From Beijerinckiaceae bacterium (GTDB lineage: Bacteria > Pseudomonadota > Alphaproteobacteria > Rhizobiales > Beijerinckiaceae), in NCBI GenBank assembly GCA_021324915.1, contig JAJPIC010000028.1, positions 62,001 through 126,000 on the forward strand: a DNA stretch of 64,000 nt. The letters are read 5' to 3'. The notes beneath the pieces were generated by a model. The model saw only the letters and a list, made by a program, of their open reading frames with translations. It did no database searches and was not told the origin of the DNA. Within the stretch, counting starts at the first letter, position 1, and each line of letters opens with the position of its first letter. A program made the position numbers and the translations under genes. Shown one piece after another: positions 38,959 through 47,286 of this stretch.

Positions 38959-40653
38959 TTGCCGAAACCGCGCCTCAGCACGGATCTCGAAGTCTGCTTG
39001 CGTCGGTGCCGCCTCGCCCTTTCTCATTTATTCGCATCGCGCCTTCCGCGCTTCTCCTCCATCGCGTCCCGGCCCGCGCAATCGCAAGCCGCGCGTCTGC
39101 TGGCCGGCGCAAGCCTCGTCGGTCTTTCCCTCTGCATCCTTATCCCGTCATCGACCGAATCGGCGGTCGCCAACGGCGATACGCGAACGATCGAGCTTTA
39201 TCACGCGCATACGGGCGAATCGATTTCGGCGACTTATCTCGTCGACGGCCATTACGATATGGACGTGGTCAAGAAGCTCGATTGGTTTCTGCGCGACTGG
39301 CGCCGCAATGAAGAGACCGAAATGGATCCGCGGCTCTTCGATGCGGTTTGGGAGACTTATCGCGAAGCCGGCGCAACGCAGCCGATCGTTGTGCTGTGCG
39401 GCTATCGTTCACCCGAGACGAATGCGATGTTGCGGCGTCGTTCGCGCGGCGTGGCCGAGCATTCCCAGCATATTCTCGGCAAGGCCATGGATACGACCAT
39501 GCCGGGCATGTCGATGGAGCAGGTCCGCGAGGTCGCGATGCGCCTGCAGATGGGCGGGGTCGGCTATTATCCGAGTTCGAATTTCGTCCATATCGACGTC
39601 GGCGGCGTGCGTGCCTGGCCGCGCATGACTTATGATCAGCTCGTCCGTCTCTTCCCGGACGGCAAGACTGTGCATATTGCCGCCGATGGCCGCACCTTGC
39701 CGGGCTATGAAGAGGCGCGCGCCGAGCTCGAGTCGCGCGGCGACGTGAGCGTTCCCCCGCCCGAGCATAGCGGCAATTTCTTCGCGTGGCTCTTCGGCGG
39801 TATGACCGGCGGCGGCGCCGACGAACGCGAGGATCAAAGCGCCGCGAGCCCGCAGCCAGCGGGCTCGGCCTATGTGGCCGATGCCCAGAATGGGCAGATC
39901 GCCGATACGCAGAGCGCGGCCGCCGCTGCGCCGGCCGGGGAAAGCACCGCGGCCGCCAATGCCGACACCGCAGCCGCCCGGCCGGGCGCCGATCAGGATC
40001 AAGCCGATACGTCCGCCGGCAAATCCGCTGCCGAAACGGTGGCCGATAGTCCGCCGCCGGTGCCGCCGCGGCGGCCGACGGATCTTGCTTCGCTCGACGT
40101 CCCGATGCCGCCCGTGCGTCCAGTCATGCAATTGGCCGCGGCCGAGCCTCAGCAGGCCGAAACTTCCCGGCCGCAGGACCTCCGGGCTCCGATCTCGGAC
40201 CTTCCGGGAATCATCACCCAAGGTCCCAATGACGAGCGGACGACGCAAAGCCTGATGCGTTCGCCCGAACCTTCGCAATCCGAGGCGCTTGCCTATGCGC
40301 CGCTTGGGCAAATGGAAGGTTTGCGGTCGGCGGCGCATAGCAAGCATAGAGCTCAGTCCAATCCCGTGGTTCCTGCGCGGCTCGATCGATCCGATTTCCT
40401 AAGCCTCACGCGAACGACCGAAACCGCCGAAATGGAAAGCCAGACTATATTCGGGCCGACGCTTGCCGGAATCCGCCGCGCGGCGCGGGTGGAGACGGCC
40501 GCCCTCTCGAACAAATTGGAATCGGATTATGTGGCGCGGTTCGGCGATGCGGCGACCGATCTCGCGGCCGATCATTTCGAAGGCCCCTCGGTGGCCTCGC
40601 TCGACACCGACAAGGACCGCTTGGTGTTCCTGGCGAGTTCCGGCCAGAACTGA
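38959..40653 (+). CDS. DUF882 (YcbK-like, M15-type) exported peptidase with long C-terminal tail
   Basis: Predicted periplasmic murein-endopeptidase relative. A basic N-terminus and a hydrophobic stretch (LLAGASLVGLSLCILI) resemble a signal peptide with cleavage near residue 70. The catalytic domain (residues 75-245) carries the metal site: SEH-type residues in AEHSQHILGKAMD (His and Asp), then FVHIDVG with the last His, as in E. coli MepK and VanY-like proteins. The remaining 320 residues are low-complexity, Ala/Pro/Gln-rich. The start is an unusual TTG; a later in-frame start is possible, since ATG is absent upstream of the signal. Adjacent genes are also envelope-related. Confidence 0.8.
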   Translation: MPKPRLSTDLEVCLRRCRLALSHLFASRLPRFSSIASRPAQSQAARLLAGASLVGLSLCILIPSSTESAVANGDTRTIELYHAHTGESISATYLVDGHYDMDVVKKLDWFLRDWRRNEETEMDPRLFDAVWETYREAGATQPIVVLCGYRSPETNAMLRRRSRGVAEHSQHILGKAMDTTMPGMSMEQVREVAMRLQMGGVGYYPSSNFVHIDVGGVRAWPRMTYDQLVRLFPDGKTVHIAADGRTLPGYEEARAELESRGDVSVPPPEHSGNFFAWLFGGMTGGGADEREDQSAASPQPAGSAYVADAQNGQIADTQSAAAAAPAGESTAAANADTAAARPGADQDQADTSAGKSAAETVADSPPPVPPRRPTDLASLDVPMPPVRPVMQLAAAEPQQAETSRPQDLRAPISDLPGIITQGPNDERTTQSLMRSPEPSQSEALAYAPLGQMEGLRSAAHSKHRAQSNPVVPARLDRSDFLSLTRTTETAEMESQTIFGPTLAGIRRAARVETAALSNKLESDYVARFGDAATDLAADHFEGPSVASLDTDKDRLVFLASSGQN

Positions 40654-40655
40654 GA

Positions 40656-40832
40656 TTAGCCTGAGATCTGGTGTGCGCTGCTGGGTGCCGGCGCGTGCGG
40701 CGTGGCCGACCAGGCGAAAACGAGCGCGAAAAGACCGCCAATGAGCATGGCGCGGGCGATCTGACCCGGCGAGACTGCGCTCGGATGGCGGTTCGTCCGC
40801 TCGAGCACACCCGATCGAGGCGAAAGATTCAT
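40656..40832 (-). CDS. Hypothetical small membrane protein
   Basis: A 58-residue frame starting MNLSPRSGVLERTNR with one membrane helix (about residues 28-42, RAMLIGGLFALVFAW) and a Pro/Ala-rich tail. The frame can extend to 40877. It runs convergently with the DUF882 gene, two bases apart. No recognised family; it may be a real single-pass protein or a spurious frame. Confidence 0.35.
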   Translation of the reverse strand: MNLSPRSGVLERTNRHPSAVSPGQIARAMLIGGLFALVFAWSATPHAPAPSSAHQISG

Positions 40833-40870
40833 GGGGGCCTGCCTGGAAAATCTTTGGATTTCAGGCAAAT

Positions 40871-40886
40871 TAACCACAATTGGTTA
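40871..40886. promoter_or_regulatory. TAACCA-N4-TGGTTA palindrome, candidate operator
   Basis: Perfect 6-base arms (TAACCA / TGGTTA) around CAAT, about 110 bases upstream of the ATP-grasp gene and 40 bases before the small minus-strand gene. TTAACCA resembles the half-site of alphaproteobacterial CtrA (TTAACCAT), present here in inverted orientation. A suggestive site only. Confidence 0.4.
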
Positions 40887-40995
40887 CCGATCCTTCACCA
40901 TGCGCAACGGCCCGCGGAGAGGGGAGGCTTTTCGGTAAGCTTGCATTGATCTTGCTTGAAACGTCTGCGGACCTCCACGAGCCGGATTGGCCGAA

Positions 40996-42486
40996 ATGCC
41001 GCAATGTTTCGACGAAATGACTCTGCCGGATGGCGCAACCCGCGCCGTCTACGGCAAGGTCGCGCGCTGGCTCGCCGAGACATCGAGCGAATTGCTCGCC
41101 TCCCGGCGTGCGCAAGCCGAACTGCTCTTTCGCCGGATCGGGATCACTTTTGCCGTCTATGGCGACAAAGACGCCTCCGAACGCCTGATCCCGTTCGATA
41201 TCGTCCCGCGCGTGATCGGCCGCTCCGAATGGGCTCGTCTCGAGACGGGGCTCGTCCAGCGCGTCACCGCGCTCAACCGTTTCCTCGCCGATATTTATGG
41301 AGGCCAAGAGATCGTCAAGGCCGGCGTGATTCCGGCCGACATGATCCTCACCAATGCCCATTTCCAGCGCGAAATGTGCGGCAGGCACATTCCGCACGAC
41401 ATCTACGTTCATATCGCCGGCATCGACGTCGTGCGCATTGACGAAGGCGACTTCTACGTTCTCGAAGATAATCTGCGTACGCCCTCGGGCGTCTCCTATA
41501 TGCTCGAGAACCGCGAAGTCATGATGCGGCTCGCCCCCGATCTCTTCGCTGAATATCGCGTAGCGCCGGTCGAGAATTATCCCGATGCGCTGCTTGCCAC
41601 TTTGCGTTCGGTCTCGCCCAGCGCTGCGCGCCGGGAGCCGACAATCGTTCTGCTGACGCCCGGCCAGTATAATTCGGCCTATTACGAACATTCATTCCTG
41701 GCCGACAAGCTCGGCGTCGAGCTCGTCGAGGGTCGCGATCTCTTGGTGCGCGACAATGTCGTCTACATGCGCACGACTGAGGGGCCGAAGCGCGTCGACG
41801 TCATCTACCGGCGCATCGACGACGATTTCCTCGATCCGCTGGCCTTCCGGCCGGACTCGCTGCTCGGCGTGCCCGGACTCTTCAATGCCTATATTTCCGG
41901 CAATGTGACCCTCGCCAATGCAGTCGGCACGGGAATAGGGGACGACAAGGCCATCTATAGCTACGTTCCGGATATGATCGACTTCTATCTCGGGGAAAAG
42001 CCGATCCTGAAGAACGTGCCGACCTGGCGCTGCCGCGAAGCGGATGCGCGCGCCTATGTCGTCGACCATCTGGCCGAACTCGTCGTCAAGGAAGTCAACG
42101 GTTCCGGCGGCTATGGCATGCTGATCGGCCCGCATGCCACGCGGGATGAAATTACGCTCTTCCGCGAGAAGCTCACGGCCAAGCCGGAGAACTTTATCGC
42201 CCAGCCGACGCTTGGCCTGTCGACCTGCCCGACATCCTTCGATGGCGGGGTCGCGCCGCGCCATGTGGACCTGCGGCCCTTCGTGCTCTCGGGCTCGGAC
42301 GGTGTGCGCGTCGTTCCCGGCGGGCTCACGCGGGTGGCGCTTAAAGAAGGATCGCTTGTCGTCAATTCGAGCCAAGGCGGGGGAACGAAAGATACTTGGG
42401 TCGTCGACGACGCCCGTTTCGAAAATCTTCCCAGCGGTACTTTCAGCCAGGCACAGATCCAGGCACAGGCCGAACTGAACCAATGA
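40996..42486 (+). CDS. Circularly permuted ATP-grasp type 2 protein
   Basis: A 496-residue predicted ATP-dependent amide or peptide ligase. It carries the circularly permuted ATP-grasp signature, with the nucleotide-binding lysine region [18 protein letters not shown] near the C-terminal third and the acidic [21 protein letters not shown] in the middle (as [20 protein letters not shown]). The start is the ATG at 40996, giving MPQCFDEM, which fits family N-termini; a TTG three codons upstream is possible. The alpha-E gene follows eight bases after the stop. Such pairs are usually accompanied by a transglutaminase-like gene and a proteasome-like protease, which are absent here. Peptide modification is the proposed role. 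Confidence 0.88.
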   Translation: [496 protein letters not shown]

Positions 42487-42493
42487 GTGGCAC

Positions 42494-43447
42494 ATGCTTT
42501 CTCGCACCGCCGACAATCTCTATTGGCTCGCGCGCTATATGGAACGGGCCGATTTTCTGGCGCGTATCATCGATGCGACGCGACGGCTCGCAACGGTGCC
42601 GGGTTCGGAAACGGGACCCTCGACCGAATGGGATTCGACGCTCGAGGCTTCCGGCGCGGCGGAGGGATTCCGTCAGGCACATAGCGTCGCCGATGAATCA
42701 AGCGTCGTCGATTATCTGATGTTCTCGGCGGATAATCCGTCGTCGATCCGCAATTGCATCGAAAAGGCGCGCACCAACGGACGCGCGGTGCGCACGGCGC
42801 TCACGGTCGAAATGTGGGACGCGATCAACGGCGCATGGATCGAGCTCAAGCGCTACGTGTTGAGCACGACGCACGGCTATGACCGCGAACAGTCGGGCCG
42901 CTTCCTCGAATTCGTGAAGAAGGCATCGCTCGACTATGATGGCGCAGCGCACCGCACCATGCTGCGCAACGACGCCTATTGGTTCTCGCGCCTCGGTCTT
43001 TATATCGAGCGCGCCGACAATACGGCGCGCATTCTCGACGTCAAATACAATATCCTTCTGCCCGAGACGGAGGCGATCGGAGGTTCGCTCGATTATTTCC
43101 AGTGGGCGGCGATCCTGCGCGCCGTCTCGGCGCTCACCGCCTATCATTGGGTCTATCGCGAAAGCCTGAAACCCTGGCTGATCGCGGACCTTCTGATCCT
43201 GCGGCCGGAAATGCCGCGTTCGCTCACCGCCTGTTATGAAAACATCGTCCGCTTCCTGGATTCGATCGGCAAGGCCTATGGCCGCAAGGGGCCCGCGCAA
43301 ATCCACGCGCATAGCGTGCTGACGAGGCTCATGTCCTCGACGACGAAGGAGATCTTCCAGTCGGGCCTGCACGAATTCGTCACGGCTTTCGTCGAAGACA
43401 ATACCCGTCTCGGCACGACGATCTGCGAGCAGTATCTGTTCAACTGA
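42494..43447 (+). CDS. Alpha-E domain protein (DUF403)
   Basis: A 317-residue all-helical cytoplasmic protein, the constant companion of circularly permuted ATP-grasp ligases. The typical start MLSRTADNLYWLARYMERAD is present, followed by RPALTVEMWDAIN-type helices (VRTALTVEMWDAINGAWIEL) and a second LGLYIERADNTARILDVKYN repeat near residue 165. The function is thought to be as partner or substrate-binding subunit. Seven bases after the ATP-grasp stop, so co-expressed. A REP-like repeat begins almost at its stop codon. Confidence 0.88.
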   Translation: MLSRTADNLYWLARYMERADFLARIIDATRRLATVPGSETGPSTEWDSTLEASGAAEGFRQAHSVADESSVVDYLMFSADNPSSIRNCIEKARTNGRAVRTALTVEMWDAINGAWIELKRYVLSTTHGYDREQSGRFLEFVKKASLDYDGAAHRTMLRNDAYWFSRLGLYIERADNTARILDVKYNILLPETEAIGGSLDYFQWAAILRAVSALTAYHWVYRESLKPWLIADLLILRPEMPRSLTACYENIVRFLDSIGKAYGRKGPAQIHAHSVLTRLMSSTTKEIFQSGLHEFVTAFVEDNTRLGTTICEQYLFN

Positions 43448-43449
43448 TC

Positions 43450-43524
43450 GGCTTTTTCCGGATTATGCTCTTTGTCTGAGCATGATCTTGCCGGAAAACC
43501 GGTACCCACTTTTCCGGATCATGC
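43450..43524. repeat. Type A REP-like repeat (one full and one partial copy)
   Basis: A partial copy (TTTTTCCGGATTATGCTC, 43453-43470) followed by a full one (43480-43524) starting GCATGATCTTG and containing CCGGAAAACCGGTACCCACT. The centre has one substitution relative to the 3785 copy (GGTACC for GGTTCC). It lies directly after the alpha-E gene. Confidence 0.85.
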
Positions 43525-43623
43525 TCTTGTGCGCCGTCCAGTCGCAATTTTGCCCATTTGATTAGCCTATGCCAGGCGGGCCTGGATCGATCCGATCCAA
43601 AGCATCGCGATCTAGAGGTGCCG

Positions 43624-44046
43624 ATGCAGACGCACGAGACGATCGTCAGCTTCAGGAAGGTCGCGGCGGGTTCGGATCGAAAATTCGGCCTCACGCTCGG
43701 GATCGTCCTGGCCGCTCTGGCGCTGTGGCCGCTCCTTCGTCATCATTCTCCGCGAATCTGGCTTCTGGCCATCGGCATCATCCTTTTCGCCGGCGGTCTC
43801 TTTTTCCCTGCCGCCCTCGGCCCTTTCAATCGCGCTTGGTTCCGTCTCGGCCTTTTTCTCAACAGACTTGTCGGGCCGGTCGTCATGGGCCTTCTCTTTT
43901 TCGGCGCCGTCGTTCCCGTCGGCTGGGTTCTTCGGCTGCGCGGAGAAGATCCCCTGAAGTTGAAGCGCGATCCGGATGCCGCAACCTATTGGACGCGGCG
44001 CGAACCGCCCGGGCCTCGCCCCGGAACGCTCATGAAACAATATTGA
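43624..44046 (+). CDS. SxtJ family membrane protein
   Basis: A 140-residue protein with three hydrophobic helices (about residues 20-42, 48-66 and 85-110) and a basic hydrophilic tail. Layout and the N-terminal SFRKVAAGSDRKFGLTLG match the SxtJ family, small membrane proteins found next to carbamoyltransferases, first named in the saxitoxin cluster. I start at the ATG at 43624, with GAGG five bases upstream; the open frame runs back to 43558. DUF5989 and carbamoyltransferase genes follow within short gaps, so all three form an operon. Confidence 0.85.
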   Translation: MQTHETIVSFRKVAAGSDRKFGLTLGIVLAALALWPLLRHHSPRIWLLAIGIILFAGGLFFPAALGPFNRAWFRLGLFLNRLVGPVVMGLLFFGAVVPVGWVLRLRGEDPLKLKRDPDAATYWTRREPPGPRPGTLMKQY

Positions 44047-44057
44047 GGGAGGGATCG

Positions 44058-44207
44058 ATGTCTGTCCTCGCCGAGCTTCTCGAATTTCTAGGCACGCGGA
44101 AGAAATTCTGGCTGATCCCTCTGCTCGCTCTCTTTCTCCTCTTCGGCGGCCTCTTCGTTTTGAGCCAAGGCTCCGTGGTCGCGCCCTTCATTTACACTCT
44201 GTTCTGA
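44058..44207 (+). CDS. DUF5989 small membrane protein
   Basis: A 49-residue single-helix protein starting MSVLAELLEFLGTRKKFWLIPLL in two parts: a short amphipathic helix, then a hydrophobic segment from about residue 17 to 40. DUF5989 members are tiny and typically sit between SxtJ and a carbamoyltransferase, exactly as here. The ribosome site GAGGGAGGG lies six bases before the ATG. It is too short to be noticed in a simple gene scan. Function unknown; it may anchor or assemble the carbamoyltransferase at the membrane. Confidence 0.8.
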   Translation: MSVLAELLEFLGTRKKFWLIPLLALFLLFGGLFVLSQGSVVAPFIYTLF

Positions 44208-44217
44208 ACCGCCACGA

Positions 44218-46059
44218 ATGCTCGTCCTCGGCGTCTCCGCCTTCTATCACGACAGCGCCGCCGCGCTCCTGTGCGACGGCCAGATCGTCGCGGCAGCGCA
44301 AGAAGAGCGGTTCACGCGCAAGAAGCACGATCCTGACTTCCCGGCCAATGCCATCGCTTATTGTCTTGCCGAGGGCAAGGCGGACGGCCGCGCGATCGAC
44401 CGCATCGTCTTTTACGAAAAGCCCTTCGTCAAATTCGAGCGCCTGCTCGAGACCTATGTCGCCTTCGCGCCGAAAGGCTTCACTTCCTTTCGCAAGGCCA
44501 TGCCGCTCTGGATCGGCGAGAAGCTCTTTCAGCGCGATCTTCTCTTGCGCGAGCTCAAGGCGCTCGATCCGGCGCTCGGCGACAAGGCGAAGCTCAGATT
44601 CTGCGAACATCATTATTCGCACGCGGCCTCGGCCTATTATCCCTCGCCCTTTGCTTCGGCCCTCGTCCTCACGATGGACGGGGTCGGCGAATGGGCGACG
44701 ACCACTATGGCGATCGGGCAGGGCGACGATCTGAACATCGTCAAGGAGATCCGGTTTCCCCATTCGCTCGGGCTGCTCTACTCGGCCTTCACTTATTACA
44801 CGGGGTTCAAGGTCAATTCAGGCGAATACAAGGTGATGGGGCTCGCGCCCTATGGCGAGCCGAAATATGCGCAGGCGATCTTCGATCATTTAATCGACGT
44901 GAAGGAAGACGGCTCGTTCCGGCTCAACCTCGACTATTTCTCCTTCTGCACCGGTCTTACGATGACGGATGCGCGATTCGACGCCTTGTTCGGCGGCCCG
45001 CCGCGCCGGCCCGATCAATGGCTCGAACAGCGCCACATGGATCTCGCCGCGTCGATCCAGGCCGTGACCGAGGAAGTCGTCTTGCGGCTCTGCCGCGCGG
45101 CTCAAGCCGAAACGGGGCTGAAGAATCTCTGCCTTGCCGGCGGGGTGGCTTTGAACTGCGTCGCCAATGGCAAGGTGCTGCGTGACGGACACTTCGACGA
45201 AATCTTCATTCAGCCCGCGGCAGGAGATGCCGGCGGGGCGCTAGGGGCAGCTTTTGCCGCCTATTACGACGATCGGCGCGCGGCTGCGCGCAAAAGCCTT
45301 CTCAAGCGCCCGGATTCGATGCAAGGCGCCTATCTCGGACCAGCTTATGCGCAAGCCGATATCGAACAGCGGCTCGATAAGCTCGGCGCAAAATACGAAG
45401 TCGTGAGCGAGGACGCGCTCATTGCGCAGACCGCGGAAGCGCTCGCCGCCGGCAAGGCCGTCGGCTGGCACCAGGGCCGGATGGAATTCGGCCCGCGCGC
45501 ATTGGGCGCACGCTCGATCCTCGGCGATCCGCGCTCGCCGACCATGCAGAAGGCGCTCAACCTCAAGGTCAAATATCGCGAGAGCTTCCGCCCCTTTGCG
45601 CCCTCGGTCCTGCGCGAGCGCGTCGCAGATTGGTTCGAACTCGATTCCGATTCGCCCTACATGCTGCTCGTCGCCGACGTGAAGGCTTCGCGCTGCCGCA
45701 AGATGAGCGCGGCCGAGGAGGCGCTCTTCGGTATCGACAAGCTCAATGTGCTGCGCTCCGAAATTCCGGCCGTCACGCATGTCGATTTTTCGGCGCGCAT
45801 CCAGACGGTGCATAAGGAAACAAATCCTCGCTATCACGCGCTCCTGAGCCGGTTCGAAGAACTGACCGGCTGTCCGGTGCTCGTGAATACGAGCTTCAAC
45901 GTGCGCGGGGAACCGATCGTCTGTACGCCGGAAGATGCCTTCGCTTGTTTCATGGGAACCGAGATCGAATTTCTCGCTATCGGCAATTGCATCTTGCATA
46001 AAGAACGGCAGAACAAAGATCTTGCGCGCGATTATAAGCACGCCTTCGATCCGGATTGA
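44218..46059 (+). CDS. Carbamoyltransferase, NodU/CmcH family
   Basis: Transfers a carbamoyl group from carbamoyl phosphate, via carbamoyl-adenylate, to a hydroxyl on a sugar or antibiotic. The 613-residue protein shows the family start (MLVLGVSAFYHDSAAALLCD), the metal-binding EHHYSHAASAYYPSPF, the Kae1-like GVALNCVANGKVL and the C-terminal domain with MEFGPRALGARSILGDPRSP and LVNTSFNVRGEPIV. It is ten bases after the DUF5989 gene, and the SGNH-like gene starts 20 bases after its stop. The acceptor is unknown; a surface polysaccharide is the simplest guess. Confidence 0.93.
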   Translation: MLVLGVSAFYHDSAAALLCDGQIVAAAQEERFTRKKHDPDFPANAIAYCLAEGKADGRAIDRIVFYEKPFVKFERLLETYVAFAPKGFTSFRKAMPLWIGEKLFQRDLLLRELKALDPALGDKAKLRFCEHHYSHAASAYYPSPFASALVLTMDGVGEWATTTMAIGQGDDLNIVKEIRFPHSLGLLYSAFTYYTGFKVNSGEYKVMGLAPYGEPKYAQAIFDHLIDVKEDGSFRLNLDYFSFCTGLTMTDARFDALFGGPPRRPDQWLEQRHMDLAASIQAVTEEVVLRLCRAAQAETGLKNLCLAGGVALNCVANGKVLRDGHFDEIFIQPAAGDAGGALGAAFAAYYDDRRAAARKSLLKRPDSMQGAYLGPAYAQADIEQRLDKLGAKYEVVSEDALIAQTAEALAAGKAVGWHQGRMEFGPRALGARSILGDPRSPTMQKALNLKVKYRESFRPFAPSVLRERVADWFELDSDSPYMLLVADVKASRCRKMSAAEEALFGIDKLNVLRSEIPAVTHVDFSARIQTVHKETNPRYHALLSRFEELTGCPVLVNTSFNVRGEPIVCTPEDAFACFMGTEIEFLAIGNCILHKERQNKDLARDYKHAFDPD

Positions 46060-46079
46060 GGGCTCGATCCTTTACTTCC

Positions 46080-47285
46080 ATGGATGTCTTGCGCTTCGAG
46101 AACAAGGATGCCGCGGAAGTCGCGCGTGTCGCGGGGCATGCGATTTCGGTACGCCGGGGGATCGTCTATGTCGCCATACCGCTCACGCTCGTCCTTACTG
46201 CCGTCGTTGTAACCGTTGTCGCATATTCCAAATACACGCGCGGCATCTATCTCTCGCTCGGCTTCTTGCTCGCCGCGGATCTCGCCATTGCGCTGCGCGG
46301 GGGATGGCGCAACGCGACAACGATGCTCGCGAGCCTTCTCTTGGGCCTTGCGGCGATCGAGCTCGCTTGCGCCGCTTTGGCGTCTCCTCAGCCGGTCTAT
46401 CCGCGCGGCTTTTCGGTCTCTCGTCCCATTCTCGGCTGGGGGCCTTCGGCGCCCGGCGTCTATCGCAGCTGGGAGGCCGGGCCGAAAGGCGGACGCACCT
46501 ATGACGTCAATTACAGCATCGATGATCATCTCTTGCGCCGCACTTTGTCGGGACCGAACGGGCCCGCCATCGCCTTCTTCGGCTGCTCCTTCATGTTCGG
46601 CCAGGGTCTGCCCGATTCCGAAACTCTGCCGCAGATCTATGCCGATCTCGCGGGTCGCAAGACAAAGGTGCTCAACTTCGGCTTTCCGGGTTACGGGCCG
46701 CAGCAGATGTTGCGCGCGCTCGAAACTGGGCTTTTCGATCCGCTGCTCGCCGGTGCAAAGACCTTCGTGTTCGAGACGGCGGCCCGGCATGCGGATCGCG
46801 CCGCCTGTCATGCCTCCTATGTCACGCGCGCGCCGCGCTACGAATTGCACGGCGACGAGCCGGTCTACGCCGGCCGATGCGCTGAAGGCCTCCGGCGCGT
46901 CTTTCGCGACGTTGTGGTCGGCAGCGCGACCTATCATCGTTTGGTCGAGCCGCTCGTCGACACTGCGACACCGGCCGATATCGACCTTTATATCGCGGAA
47001 CTGCGCCGCAGCGCCGAGCTCGCCAAGGAAAAATATGGCGCGCGGCTCGTTGTGCTCTATCTGCCCGACGACGGCGATTACCTGAAGAATTCCGGCATAA
47101 CCGACACAATGATCAAGGAGAGATTGCGCCGCTCCGGGCTCGAGCTCATCGACGCCAGCCTCGCCCCGCAGGATTTCCCGGGCATCGCGCTCAAGATTCC
47201 GGGCGACGGCCACCCGACCGGCGCCGCCAATCGCGCCCGCGCGGCGCTGCTCAAAGCCTATCTCGAGACATCGGCGGCGAAATAG
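46080..47285 (+). CDS. SGNH/GDSL hydrolase-like membrane-anchored protein
   Basis: A 401-residue protein with three to four N-terminal hydrophobic helices (residues 25-115), then an SGNH-type domain. Block I reads AFFGCSFMFGQGLPDSETLP (Ser in GCSF), and the last block reads IPGDGHPTGAANRARAALL with the Asp-x-His pair. Block III glycine/Asn are less obvious (VLNFGFPGYGPQQMLRALE). Probably an esterase or acyltransferase-like activity on a carbohydrate. I start at the ATG at 46080; a TTG at 46056 is in frame. It is the last gene of the carbamoyltransferase cassette and ends one base before the convergent dnaN stop. Confidence 0.75.
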   Translation: MDVLRFENKDAAEVARVAGHAISVRRGIVYVAIPLTLVLTAVVVTVVAYSKYTRGIYLSLGFLLAADLAIALRGGWRNATTMLASLLLGLAAIELACAALASPQPVYPRGFSVSRPILGWGPSAPGVYRSWEAGPKGGRTYDVNYSIDDHLLRRTLSGPNGPAIAFFGCSFMFGQGLPDSETLPQIYADLAGRKTKVLNFGFPGYGPQQMLRALETGLFDPLLAGAKTFVFETAARHADRAACHASYVTRAPRYELHGDEPVYAGRCAEGLRRVFRDVVVGSATYHRLVEPLVDTATPADIDLYIAELRRSAELAKEKYGARLVVLYLPDDGDYLKNSGITDTMIKERLRRSGLELIDASLAPQDFPGIALKIPGDGHPTGAANRARAALLKAYLETSAAK

Positions 47286-47286
47286 G

